From Amoebophrya sp. A120 (lineage: Eukaryota; Sar; Dinophyceae; Syndiniales; Amoebophryaceae): 64,000 nt of DNA. Within the stretch, counting starts at the first letter, position 1. Each line of letters opens with the position of its first letter. This document shows, in pieces, positions 23,697 to 36,600 of the stretch. The translations under genes and the position numbers were made by a program. The notes beneath the pieces were generated by a model, which saw only the letters and a program-made list of their open reading frames with translations, had not been told where the DNA came from and did no database searches. The DNA is taken from contig CAJINV010000003.1 in NCBI GenBank assembly GCA_905178155.1, positions 1,421,557-1,485,556 of the forward strand, given 5' to 3'.

Positions 23697-26600
23697 ATGT
23701 ACGCCGACGTGTCGCGGCTGCGACGGGCGGCGCAGGGCCAGCAGTACCCGATGGGGGTTCTGCGTCCGGGTGAGGACCGGAAGAAGCCGCTCGACACGCT
23801 TTTGTTCACCCCCGGTATGTACTTTCGGTACAACATTCGCACCAACACGTTGTACCACCAGGCGCTGCGGCAGTACCCCTCGACGGTGGAGGATTCCGGC
23901 TACTACTACGAGAACCCGGTGTTGGCGTTCTACACGGACTGCGCCGCCGCCATTCCAGACCACTTTTTCAACGAGAACGCCAAGGAGCACAAGCGCGTGG
24001 TCGAGAAGCGGCTGAACCCGGTTCGGGAGAACGTGGCCACGTACTACATGAAGTTTATGGAGTATTTGAAGGAGGCCCTTGCGACCTACAAGTGCCGCAA
24101 GATCTACCTGCCCTTCTCGGGGGGTTTGGCACACCAGTTCGAGATCCCGCAGGTGGTCTACCTGAACACCGAGACGCGGCAGTGCGGGAAGTTGCAGCAG
24201 GGGCACTGGTGGAACGTGGACCACCGGAAGGTTGCGGCCCTCGGAGTGCTGCACTCGGATAGCACGTTATACGATACGGCGATCCATGACTCCACGGAGT
24301 ACACCACGACCGTGGAATTTCTGGACCTGGCCCGGTGCTCCCCGGAAGTCGTCATTGTCTGCATCATCCGCCGCGGGTGGGGTGAGGGCGAGGTCACGCC
24401 GGGGATCCTGATCGAACCTAACAAGGAGGAGTCGGAAGACGACCCAGAGGCGCTGTCAGCGACGGCTTCGGACGAGTACATCGCTCACTTGTTTTATGAC
24501 AGCAATTGTAGAGTACAACTTGGAACTGCAGAAAATCAAAATGAGAACTGTTTGGTTTATACATTTAGCGATCGTGAATGAAGTTTCCTTTACATCATCT
24601 TGAAAAATGTTTGCTGCACGCTCCCACCGTTGCTACTAGGTCTTCAGGTGACATGCTTGACCAAACGTCAACCTTCCCAAAAAAAAATTTGCCACAAAAA
24701 AACAGGGAAGTGATGATTTTCGACGACCCGCGCCCGGATCCGGACGTGAAGCCGTCCCTGGAGGCCGTGAAATCCGACGCAATCCTATCCAATAAAAAAA
24801 CGTTGTTAGTGTAAGTTTGTGATGCGCAACACTCAAGATGATTGCGTGTGTCATGCATGGCATGCATCGTAAGGCCCATTAAAGGGCGTTTTCACGTACT
24901 ATCTGCGCATGACAGGTTTTTGCTGTCATGCCAGACAAATTTGTAATGCTATTCCTTCAAAAAAGTTACACCTACAATGTTTTTTTCTTGGATAAATCCG
25001 GGTGTCGCAGCTGGTCGGCGACACCATGAGGTTCGCAATCACGGAAGACCAGGAGTGGGGGCGACAGGCGCTGCTGCACTCCGTGGAGAACTTGGTGGAG
25101 TCGGGGAAACTTACCTCGGAAAAGGGCGACATCCTGCGCGTCCTGGAGGAACAGATTACGCTCGCCGACGATTACTTCTACCTGCTCGGGGAGAGGACCG
25201 AGTTCTGCAAGAACAACTTCTCCATGCTGAACCAGTTGAAAAACAAGTACGACGTCTGGCTGTCCTACACCTTGTCCTTGATGCAGGAGCGCGACCCAGA
25301 TATCTTGATTCGCGACCGCAACCACGCCTTGGAAACCGGAGAAGTGCTCGCGAGTCTCTGCAAGCAGCTGGCAGCCTTGGCCTACGATTCCAGTGATAGG
25401 GTAAAACTTTCATTTTTGGTGTGTTCTACAAAGAGTCTTCGAGTGCTGTCCACCCACTTGGCATGTTCATAGAAGCATCATGGTGACGTTGTTTTTGAAA
25501 TTTCAGCAGATACAAACAGGGGCGATGTTTATCAGAAAATAACCCGAAAAATCTATTTTATTCCAATCCTCCCCAGGTCGTCGAGCTTGCCTCCGTGCTG
25601 GCGCCCCAGCTCGTGCACTACTTCTGCGTGAAGCTGTACCAAAACGGGGACAGCAAGATGGGTGCGGGCACGGGTCCGGCCTTCGAGGCGCTGGTCGCGA
25701 ACATGGCGCGCACCTTTTTCTTCGACGAGCTGCAGCTGCACGCCTACAACCTGTTGATGGACCTGCAGAACGCCAGCAACTGGAAGGCACTGCTTCCCAT
25801 CGTTGCCGGGCACATCGCAGAGAAGCTGGGCGTGTACGTGCTGTGCACCTTCAGCCTCACCGAGGGCCAGGACCCCGTGGCCAACCGCTGGGCGTGGCGC
25901 CGCGACGCCGCGGAGCGCATGATGACCAACCTGCGGGAGGCCATCCCGAATATTCTGTACCCTGACCGGGACAACCACGTCCTCACCGCGTTTGAGCCGC
26001 TGTTCTTCCGCTTCTTGCGGAACGACCCGCTCGCGGCGGCGGAAGTCCCGAAAATGAAGCGGTACGGCGAGTTTTTGGCGACCTTGCTCACCCACGACGG
26101 GTTTTTGGTGCGCCAGTGGGGGTACCAGAAGGGAAAGGAGTACAAGAACCGCGCGAAGATGTCCGAAATTTACAAGCAAGCGATCACGGAAGTCAAACTG
26201 CGAATGGAGGTATACATAGGAACGTAGCTGTGTAGTTTGAGCGATTTACAACGATGGAAGGTGTTTTTGCATTTTACTTGTTTGATTGAGCACATTTTTG
26301 ATTTTTGTCACAGCTGTGAAGCTGCTGCTGCTCCTTGGATCCAGGTTTTTTTTCTGGATTCCAGCCTGTTTGCGTTTCTTTGTGGTTGTTTCCAATAAAC
26401 CAAAAACCCCTCCTGCTACTATCTAAACAGCGCGAGATGCTCTCTGGGAAGTACAAGGATGAGGAGGCCGAGAAGTGCTGGGCGGCTTGTTGGGAGGAGT
26501 TGACGATGACCATCAACGCCTGTTACGTGGAGATGAACATGACGGAGGGGTTCGAGCCCCGTTCCTTTCGCACCTTCTTCCTGGAGCTGCTGGCCGAGCA

Positions 26601-29598
26601 GGAGCGCGAGATATTGGAGGAGGATTTCCGGGGCAAGGAACCGGACTGGCAGAAGGAAAACCGACAGAAGCTGATGCAGCTGCTGCTCCAATCGGTCGAC
26701 GACCGGGAGCGCGAGGTGATCGAGGAGGTGGGCGCCAACACGGCCACGAAGCCCAAGTCGTCCCGCGCCGTCCTGTTCACGAACGTGCTCCAGATGGTGA
26801 ACGGCGAGATGCAGAGCCTGCGCAACCTGGTGCAGCTGTTTCTGCCTCTTCTCGGGGAGCACTCGAAATACTTAGAGCGCCTGGAAAAGGCCGTCGAGGC
26901 CGCCAAGGCCCGGGGGGACGCGATCGCCGCGCTGGACCTGCAGAAGGAGCTGCAGCAGGCGAAGATGGAAAAGTACTACACGATCAGCGCGATGTCGCGG
27001 TATGTGGCGGTCTTTCTGCAGCTGAAGTGCGTGCCTTCGAAGCACAAGCGGGACATTCTCGAGGAGGAAAACGACCGCGCCGAGGCGCTGGCGGACTCCG
27101 TGGTGAACACGCAGTTCGGCTCCCACGCGCCCGCGGTGCTGTCGCACGCCCCAGGCGACGTGGAGTACTACGACCAGTCGATTTTGTACTTCTTCGACCT
27201 CTTCCTCTGCAGCTGCATCGAGGACATCAAGTACACGCACTCTATGCGCGAGTTCATGAACCAGTGCCGGTTGCGCGTCATGGAGTTCTTCTGGGGGGTG
27301 GACATCGACCTGGTCGCGAAGAAGTACACCATCCCGGGTTTCCAGGTGGCCACCATCAGCGACTGCCCGCGCGAGCTGTTCATCATGACGGCGGTCATGT
27401 TGACCAATTGCGTGCAGCAGAACGTCGAGGACAGCTTCCAGAACGCGAAGGAGACCATGGAGGTGTTGTCCGACCACGTGAACGCGTTCTTGATGGACGT
27501 GGTGTGGCGGAATAACCAATCGATCGCGGAATCCTCCGCCGCGGGCAAGACCTCGATCACGCGGGCGCTGTCCGACGTGTTTTTGAAGCCCAAGCAGAAC
27601 AAAACTGTGCACTTCATGTACGGCAACAAGTTGGCGCCGCAGGCGTCGGTGCTGCTGTCTTCCTACGAGCAGTCGATGGGCTTGATCCGCACGTCACTGA
27701 AACAGCAGTTGCCCATGATGGACCACTTCTTCAAGAAGTGCAACAAGCACCAGGTGCAGGCCAGTGATTTGACCATGCAGGACCGCGAGCGGGGGGTGAT
27801 CGCCGCGCTCACCATCGGGTGCGTGAACCGGTTGGAAAACAAGGTGAACCTGATCGAGCTGGTCGAGTGGGTGCACCTGTGCGTGTGCCGCAGTACCAAC
27901 CACGTGCCGCGGATGATGCGGTCGTTTTTGACCCACTTGATGTGCCACATCGACATCTTTTACCCCTGCGACAAGATGCGCCGCGGGGAGATCATCGCGA
28001 CGCTGAGCGGGCTCTTGCACAACGCGCGGTGGAACACGCAGGAAGGCAACCAGCCGCGGGAAATCTGCTGCAGCGAGCCCATTGTGGCCATGGAGGAAGT
28101 TGCGGAGTTTTTGGTGCGGGTCTCGAACGAGTGGAGGCGGAAAGTTTCGGTCACGAGCTTTGTCGACACCGACCCCATCGCGGAGAAGGGGGAATTGTCC
28201 GCCGACGACCGGGTTTTGTTCTTTCTGCAGATGCTCGCGACGCACCATTTGGGCATCACCAACACCATGCAAACGACCGTGACGATTCTGTACGAGATGT
28301 TGCGGTATCCCTGTACGATTTCCGCCGAGGGGGACGCGCTCTACATTCTCACCTTAAACGCGGGGCTCCGGCAGTTTCAGGCGTTTTTGTTGCTGACCAA
28401 GGATTTCTTATTCGCGGAGGAGAGCGGCTACTTGTCGCAGACCGCGGTGGAGGCGTGCCTGGTCTGCCTGCAGAACGTCGCACTCAAGCTGGCCGGCACG
28501 GACGTGGGCTTGAAGTGCAAGTGGATCCAGCTGATCGTGATGCAGGAGATGCGGCGGCTGACCGAGGACGACTTCCCGAAGGGTTTCGAGCGCCTCGCCA
28601 ACAAGATCTCCGCGCTGGTCGCGTTTTTGATTCCGGAGAGCGTCAAGGGGTCCAGTGCCCAGGACCCGGTGGTCGTGGACACCGTGGTGAAATTCATCGA
28701 GAAACAGGAGAAATTCATCCTGGACTACATGGACTTTTTGTACCACGCCATCCAGCAGGACCGGGCGCAGGGCAACACGAAGTCCGCGTTCAATCTGACC
28801 GAGACCTACGAGCGCTACATTGCGGAAGCCATGCGGGATCCGCTGCGCTGGCAGTTCGAGTACGGCCAGAGCGCCGAGGTGCTGCGCAAGCTGCCCACCG
28901 CGTGGAAGGCGGAGCAGACCTCCGAGGGCATCGATCTGCAGCTGGAACTGGGGGATCGCGTCAAGGACATTTACCCCAAAGTGTTCGGGCCGGGCACATC
29001 CGCGGAAAAGCCGACAGAGACGGTACTGGTTCTTGACTAGGTTTGATGTTTGCATCATGCACATACATGATCCACCAGATAGTGAGATGTAGTATCTATG
29101 TAAGATTCTTTGTCGTAAAAGAGATCACATTTTATAATTCCAAACCAACACCTACCTCAGGCCGTGCGTGAATTTGAATCGGCGCAGACTGCGCTGACGG
29201 TTGCGGAGCGCATGGCAGTACCCACCGAATACGTGCCCCTCCGTGCGTCCGCCATGGCACCGGAGGATTTCCGTGTCGCTTTGCAGAGCCAGATCCAGGC
29301 GCGGGACTCCGGAGAGCCTGAAGCAGGAACAACCCGAGCTTCCGTCGGACCGGCTGGAAGGGCGTCGCAAATCGGAAACGCAAGTACGCGGGAGCCTAGT
29401 AGACGAGCCAGCGGAAGTGCGTTCAACGAGCCGCGGGCAAACCGAGACAGCGCAGCGCAAAACGCCGGCAATAAGAGTGGCTCTTCGCGGAAGAGCAGCA
29501 CCGACAAGAGTAAGAGTAGCAAATCGTCTAGCAGCCGAAAGGCCGGATCATCATCTACGTCCTCCTCGTCGTCCTCCTCGTCGTCGTCCTCCTCATAG
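23697..29598 (+). CDS. Large unknown protein (1640 residues), six exons
   Basis: Exons 23697-24475, 24706-24785, 25000-25400, 25577-26209, 26431-29022 and 29161-29598 join in phase; four introns are GT-AG and one is a family B introner. The first ATG (MYADVSRLRRAAQGQQ) follows a possible AG acceptor by 6 bp. The protein is mostly alpha-helical and charged, with no transmembrane segment or recognised domain. Exon 5 (864 residues) looks like an extended helical-repeat scaffold (ELFIMTAVMLTNCVQQNVED, RKVSVTSFVDTDPIAEKGEL). The last exon is disordered and ends in a Lys/Ser tail finishing with about 20 serines. A large complex or trafficking scaffold is conceivable, but I do not assign a function. 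Confidence 0.72.
24786..24994 (+). mobile_element. Introner element, family B
   Basis: A 209-bp element between two AATCC copies (24781-24785 and 24995-24999). The ends are inverted: TATCCAATAAAAAAAC on the left, complement of GTTTTTTTCTTGGATA on the right. Removal with one AATCC joins DAI to RVSQLVGDTMRF in frame. The interior has GTGATGC, TGTCATGC and GCATGACA motifs. The boundaries are not GT-AG. Confidence 0.88.
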
Positions 29599-30688
29599 AG
29601 CGGCGATCCATAGGACTAGACAGAGGATCAGGATATTTTGACCAGCTGGGCTTCGATTTCGGATGTTCTTGAAGATCATCGGATGATTTCTTTTTACCCT
29701 TAACCATCAACGTGTTTTTTTCTGAATTAGCAACCACAATGTTCAATCGTGACATCTTGACAAAAAGTTACCTTTCAATACTAACTCATCCCATTGGAAG
29801 ATTTTTCTTTAACATAAGTTTGCAAATCAATGCCAGAGTTCAAAATGCTCTAGTACATGCAGAATGTCTCAAACTGTGCCATACTCACCTGTTTTGTAGT
29901 ATAGACGATGTTAGAAAGTAAACTTTTGTTCACAACCTTTGTAAAAAATTATCTTGCATATGCATAGTTTGGTTTCTTTGACAAATTTTCTTTTAGTAGT
30001 TTATAGCACAATCACATTTGCACGATAGCGGCCAGGACAGCCGCCGTCTGGTTTGTACGATTTCAACATACATCTTTAAACGGGAAAATTTACATTGTAC
30101 ATACCTTCTGGAGAAAAAAAACAGCCCGCAAGACGAAGAACGAGCGTGGTCGTTCAAAAAAAAAACGGAAATTCTAGTGCTGTTCCATTCGGTGACAGAT
30201 TTTGACAAGAAAGCGAAACGCCATGTCGTGACCCTTCCGAATAGCATCTGCATGATTCTTCATAGGAAAGGCACAACATCAATTCGAGAGACCACGATGC
30301 TAACCAAAAAATAATCAAGATCCGTTAACTACGCCATCGCAAACCTACATACAAGCACAACGTTGAAGATTCGATCGAACTCGAACGGCAATAATCGCTG
30401 CATGTTGTCGATCATCGTTAGAGTTGTAAGCAAAAGCATATATTTGAATTTTTCAGACGACATACGCATAGACAAGTAGTATTTTTTAGCCATGAACCAT
30501 AGACGCCATCTATGAAACGCGACCGACGCTTTATAGCTAAAACCGAGAAGTAGAGCCCGAGTCAACATTATTTCATGTTTACGAAAAATGAACGAAAATA
30601 GGGCAGCTGTAGGAATGGCCTTGGCAAGAGATCGCATGCTGCTGCGTTGACTGTGGTCGCAGGCGACTAGTACAAGACCCTAAAAATA
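29599..30688. other. AT-rich intergenic region
   Basis: About 1.1 kb, much richer in A+T than the flanking genes, with short frames on both strands and no domain. It lies before the long adaptor-like gene and probably holds its promoter; no TATA element or other site could be assigned. A homopolymer A run occurs near 30157. Confidence 0.5.
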
Positions 30689-33600
30689 ATGACGGACCCG
30701 TTTGCCGCGGTTGCCAGCGCCTCCGGCTTGCCGGAAGTCAAAGCTGCGGCCCGTGCTTCATCGCGGACGCAGGGTGCGAAGCAGTTCTTTGATGTGCTCA
30801 AAAACGAAGCCGCCGGGGAAAGAGTGGAGCAGGCAATCTTCGCTTTGACGAACAATGCTGACGACAAAAAGTATCTATTCGCCTCTTGGACAATGCATGG
30901 TTTTTGTTGACATTTGCATTACTCCGAAAGCGGGGGTCGTAGGGTCCGGGCTGCCGAACCCGTGGAGAACTTGCGAAAAACTCGGCTACGCGTGTTTCTT
31001 GTCTAGAATATTAGAGGCTGCCGGCGGTCTTTCAAATATGATGATGATCCCGATGATGCAGCACTCCGCGAAAGTGACGCGGGCTTTCGCGTTGAGACTT
31101 CCCGTTACGCCTGCGACTGCTAGCCGGCGCGCCGTTTTGCGCCGAGGGGCCTCTGTGTGTCCGCGCCGCGCGCCCCTCCTCATCTGTAGTTGCCCGCGCC
31201 AAGTCTTGTAGGCAGGCTGCCGGGGCCGTCCGCTTGCGCCTTTGGTTTCCTTGGCATTTCGTTGGCCACATGCGCGCGATCTGCGCACTTGCTTCGCAAA
31301 GAAGTTGCTGCAGCACCATCGTGTAACGTACGTTACACGATGGCGCTCTGCTTGTTTGCCTTATCGCTTGCCGGCCTAACCAGGGGAGAGAGCCCTGCTT
31401 TTGGCCTGTCCATGGCACCATCGTGAGTAAAGTTAGCCACGACGGAAATGCGTTTGGTTGTTTTCGCAGCTTCGGGCGCACTGTGCTACGCCTGGGAGTT
31501 AAGGCCGGGCGGGGTGGCTAACGGCTCCACAGGCGTGCCAGAGGCCCACCAGAGCAAGGCAGCTTCCAGCTGCGTGGCGCGGTTTGGGCGGTTGTAGATG
31601 AGGCGCCGCGGTTGCAGCCTGGCGCCCTATTACCCAAGAAAACCGGCCACGGCTCTCATGCGCCAGAACTTGCGCCCGAACAAACTTGATCCAGAACTTG
31701 TTCCAGAACTTGTTCCAGAACTTGTCTCAGAACTTGGCTCAGAACTTGTCTCAGAACTTGCCAGAGTGGAGCAGGCAATCTTCGCTTTGACGAACAATGC
31801 TGACGACAAAAAGTATTCGCCTCTTGGACAATGGTTTTTGTTGACATTTCCAGCGCCCGTGCTCTCTGCTCGCTCGAACAAAAGATTGACCGACGTTCTA
31901 GTACCTCATTGCTGCTAGCCGTGGCTGTCAATTCATCTTGCCAATTCCGTTCCAGCATTCATTTGAAGAGAGCCCACTATCTGCAAAAACAAAATCAAAC
32001 AGCTACCGTATGCGCATACGGCAAGTCATCGGCGTGTTGAAGCAGGAGAGGTTCGGGGTGCTGCGTGAAGGTACCGAAAGCTTTTTTTTTACGCACTGTG
32101 TAGTGGGTTTGGGTGGCGTCGCATGGATCAACAATGGGATGGCAGCGTGCACCAAACTGACTGTATAAGTTCAAATAGTGATAACCATAACTAGTGCGTT
32201 GGAAAAACTACAAAAACTATAGGTATCGTTCGCGATGTGGTCGATCTTCGTGACCTGGTAACCACCAAAGTCACAGCAGCAGCGGTCAAGCCCGCATACC
32301 TGAACGAGATCAAAGAGCGGCTTAAGGACAAAGAGGTACTTACGGACAGAGAATCCATTTCTTTGACGGGTCCGTAGTCGCATCCGACTTCGAAGTGAAT
32401 ACTTATTTTGTCCGAACGCAAATCTAATTCTTCAACAGGTCATTTTCCAAACCAAAAACGTAAAAACAGTCGTCGCAGCAGGGCGGATCGCCATCGACGA
32501 CGGGGAACCATTCGAAAGCTTCATCGCCGGAAGGAGATGGGACAACGTCGGATGCCGTGGAAGCAAGCAAGGCAGCATCGGCGTCTTCTACGGCACCAAA
32601 AGCGCAGATGCCGCAACCACCGGCTGCAGCACGCGTGGCGGAGGTAGCACAACAACCCGCAGCGCGCGCCCCACCAGCAGCACCTTCCACCGCCACAGCA
32701 CCACCCGCGGGAGCGGGACCTCCCGCGCCAGCCGCTACAAGCAGTCCGTTTGGTGCCATGGGGCCGCCTCCGCCAGTTGCAGCATCGGCGCCAGCACCGG
32801 AACGCGAGAGTACCGCCACCTCGGGGGGCACATCTACTCCCCCGGTTCCAGCGCCAAGTGCGTTTGGTGGACCACCACCGTCCGCGGACGGCAGTAAAAG
32901 TTCGGTTACAACCCCAGCGGCACCGCCCGCGCCGCCCGTGCCGCAGCAACAGATGATGAACCCCCCTCCCACTCCGGTGTTGCAGACAAGCAAGAAGAGC
33001 CAGCAGCAGGTCCCTCCACCGCTCGCGACCTCCCAATCCTCCCTCATGCCCGTCGCTCCGCCACCCGCCACAGCGGGAGCAGCAGGTAGTCCCTCGCCGG
33101 CAAGTGCGACGTCGCAATTTCCCGCGTCAGGAAATCCTTCTCCCGCCTCCGCGGCGCCCCCGTCGGTATTAACAGAGCATCCGTCCTATCAAGTGTAAAA
33201 ATGTCTGGGTCTGGAAGAATGCAAGATTTGTGATGCAGGTTTTCCATGACCCATGAGGTCTGGAATGCGAAACCCAGCATGACAGATTCTTTGCGGTCTC
33301 TATCATGCCTTTCCCGCATGGGAAACTCCCTCTCAACTTAGTCAAAAGCGATAGGAAGGAAAGGAAAGTAGTGAATCGCGCAAATTAGATAGAGAGGATC
33401 AAGAATGGCGTTTCTAGTGCCACGCTTCAAGCCACCGCCGAAGAAGGAGAAAAAAGAAGAGGTGCGAAAATTAGACAGGCTGAGCACGCTCCTGGAGGAA
33501 ATGGAAAGGGATACAGAGAAGCTGCGAGAAAAGATAGAGAAGGAAAAAAAAGACCCAAATGAAAGAGCAACGGTAGCCGAGCTAATAGAAAAAAGGGAAA

Positions 33601-36600
33601 ACGACACAAAATTGACAGGGAAGGCGAGGCCAACCATGACGATCGATGAGATAAATAAAAGGAGGGGAAGCATGAAAATGCGTATACTAAAGAACCTGAT
33701 AGAAGTGCGGAGGAAGAGAAAGACACCCATGACAAAGTGGCTGCGTAGGACGCCGGAGAAAGACGCATCAGGAAAGGCGCTAACAATGAAACAGAGACAG
33801 CATATAGCGAGGGCAATGAGATTGAAAGCGGGGGCGGAAAAAATGAAAAAGCGATTTGCCGCAGCGATAGGAAGTGAGGAGACAAACACGGAGCTGGAGG
33901 ACGAAAGAGACAAGAAAAGGGCGCTAGGAATAGTCCGTCTAAGGAGGATGAGCAGAATACAGTGGAAGATACATATCGGCGATTACATGAGAAGGTGGAG
34001 GGCGCAGAATAAGAAAAAGAAGAAGGCAAAGGCTCTGCTGAGTAAGGATAGAAAAGAAATAATCAATACAAACTCGAAGAATGCACGGAAGAAACTAGCG
34101 CACGCGCTCGAGTCGGAGGAAGGATACAGGGAGTGGCAGAAGCGGGCTCGAGCGCTAATAGAGACGAAATCGTATAAAGGGAACGAAGCCCTAGTTAGCT
34201 TGTCGCGGGTCGAAAGATTAGAACACGAAAAGAAGAGAAAGCAGCGGGCTGCACAAGGACAAGCAAAGAGGATGAAAGAAGCTCGGAAGAGGGAAAATAA
34301 CACACAGAGAGCAGACCGGCTGCGGAAAATTCGGGAAAGGAGAGAAGAAGCGGACAAAAGGGCGACGATGAGGAGCGCGGGTGGTGGCTGAGGGAAGCGT
34401 GCAAGTCAACAAGAAAAATTGGGTCGATGAAAAGATAAGATCTAACTAAGGGAGAGAATAGAGATCAAAAGGAAAACAGTTTAGCAACAACAAAAGAGAT
34501 CAGTAAACCGCAGGGCACCGACTAAAAAGATGGTAGAGAGGTGCAGTGTGTTCAAAAAATATAAGATGACCAAAAAACAAAAAGCAGCGATGAAGTATAT
34601 TGGTGAAGCAGAGAGAAGGCGTCAGCTTAGAGCTGTAGACTGAGAAGAAGTAGTAGACTTTTTGAAATGGCGATGAATAAACAGGAAAGTAGCGACCTCG
34701 TGCATTTTATGTCAAGTTTTTAGTATTATTTTGTTCCCTTTATTCGAAGAGGGTAGAATAGTAAACAGCTAGCGTAGCAATAGTAGGAGTAGACGGCTCT
34801 GATAGTCAAAAACAGTTAAAAATAATACAAAATAGTGAAGACAAGATGGACGGGAACGAAAGAAATGAGGATAGAAAAGTGCAGGAAAGCCTGCTACCGC
34901 GTGAAGCACCGGAAAGACGAGACGATAGCAAGGAAAGGACGGGCGCAGAAGAAAGGGAAGGCGAAATGGGAGAAGAAAAAGAAGATTGCAACGACAACGA
35001 GGAGGAGCCGGGCGGATTATGGAAAGGAGAAACGCAAGAAGAAACGGGGGAAGAAGAGAAAAAAGAAAGAGATGATGGGCAGGATGTTCTAAGAAGAGAG
35101 CGACATATGTTCTGGAACATAAACGGGGTTAAGCGCCTGAATGCGATTAGACTAGTGAAAGCTTACAGAGATATAGTGCCAAAAATTACAGGGGCGAGCT
35201 GCGCCGAGCTGAAGACCGCCGCCCTGACACAAGATCAGGCAGCCTTCAAACATGTAGAAGAGGAGATGAAAAGATTAGGAATGGAGGGGAGGCCAGGGAT
35301 ATACTTCGCAGCCGCCACAGACATGAAAGGCGTGGCGTCAGAAATGAACTCGGGAGCCGTAGGGATAGTATACACAGACGAAATGAAGAAGCTACCAAAA
35401 AAGACAATGAGAAAGGAGATTTTCCGAAGGGAGAAGGGGGGCGCATTCTTCCAGAGAGATGTGACAGACAAGGAGGATATACTATTATGGATGATCGCAG
35501 CGGAGGACGAAAGAGGAATGCTAGTGGTCGCGTTCTATCGGAGACCGGCAAAGGACACACCGAAAGACTGCGAAGAGGTAGCGTATATAAGGAAACAGAT
35601 GCAGGAAATGACTTCAGCGCTCGAAAAAATGATAGAAGAGGCAGGAATAGCAATACTGGCGGGAGATCTAAACTGTCAGTATCAAATTGATGAAGGAGGA
35701 AAGGTGAAATTTGAAAGGGAACGCACAGGAGTGCAAAAAGTCTACTTCAGCGAAATAATAGAACCGATACAGAAGATTTTCAACAAACACGCTGAAACGT
35801 TAACAACAGGAGGCCCAACATGCTTCCGAAACCCGGAAAATCCGACAACGATTGATATAGTAGCGATAGCCGAAAAAAGGGCAAAAGTTGTGGCGAAGAC
35901 CTGCGACAGAATTCAAATACCGCGGACAGTAAAAGAGGAAAACGGAGAAGACAAGGAGGCAGAGGGGGAGAATAAAGAAGAGGAGTCGGACCACGTAGCT
36001 CTGCTAGCAGACATAGTGTGGATCCCAGAGCCCGAGAAACCCACAGAAGAACAAAAACAGAAGAAAGAAAAAGAGCAAAAGAGGTGGAAATTTAACGCGC
36101 GCTATACGCTGATGGTGCCGACAGTTGAAAGCTCAAGGCAGCGGATCGAGATCATAAAAGGGAAAGAAAGACTTCAGAAGAAAAACCCTGTCACGCAGTT
36201 GGTGAAATGGCCGAGAAAGTCGGTGACGTTAGAAAGACTACAGCAAGTGATGGAAAAAGCAGGGACGGTGCCAGAAGATCGTAGGAGCATGCTAGGGATG
36301 CAAAAATGGCTGATGGAGAAACTAGGAGAGGCAGGCGTGCTGAAATTAAAAGAAGTACCGAAACAGGACGCGAATTACGAAAATTGGCAGAAGAAGAAAA
36401 AAGAAGAGCGAAAAACGCAGGAGAAAGAAGAGAAGAACGAGGAAACCGCACGACAGCAGGAGCAAAAATCAAAACAGGACGAAATGGAAAAGGCATGGCT
36501 GGCGTCATTCGCAGAGAAGCCAAAGAAGGAAGAGAAAAACGAGAAAGCGGTTTATGAGACGGCTAGAAAGGTGAAAGAAGCTGTGTGCGGGGTAGGCAGA

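Larger units (their letters stand above)
30821..31850 (+). repeat. Duplicated exon end flanking an inserted block in intron 1
   Basis: A segment of about 95 bp covering the end of exon 1, its donor and the intron start (30821-30917) recurs at 31764-31850, with about 850 unrelated bases between. The copies differ by two 4-bp indels (extra CTAT and GCAT in the upstream copy). The downstream copy has an AG acceptor (CTTGCCAG|AGTGG) and a donor (AAAAA|GTATTC), and so defines a 48-bp potential exon at 31765-31812. Its inclusion would keep frame and repeat the peptide VEQAIFALTNNADDK. Confidence 0.8.

Noticed and set aside
31691-31761. Regular 12-bp repeats considered as a CRISPR-like array
   Set aside because: There are no spacers between units and the setting is a eukaryotic intron; it is a minisatellite.
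32439-32560. Alternative acceptor at 32438 extending exon 4 upstream (VIFQTKNVKTVVAAG)
   Set aside because: It is attractive as folded protein sequence but lies in a different frame from the exon end that joins across the introner; the frame that fits has a stop at 32461, so exon 4 must start at 32470 unless another intron exists.
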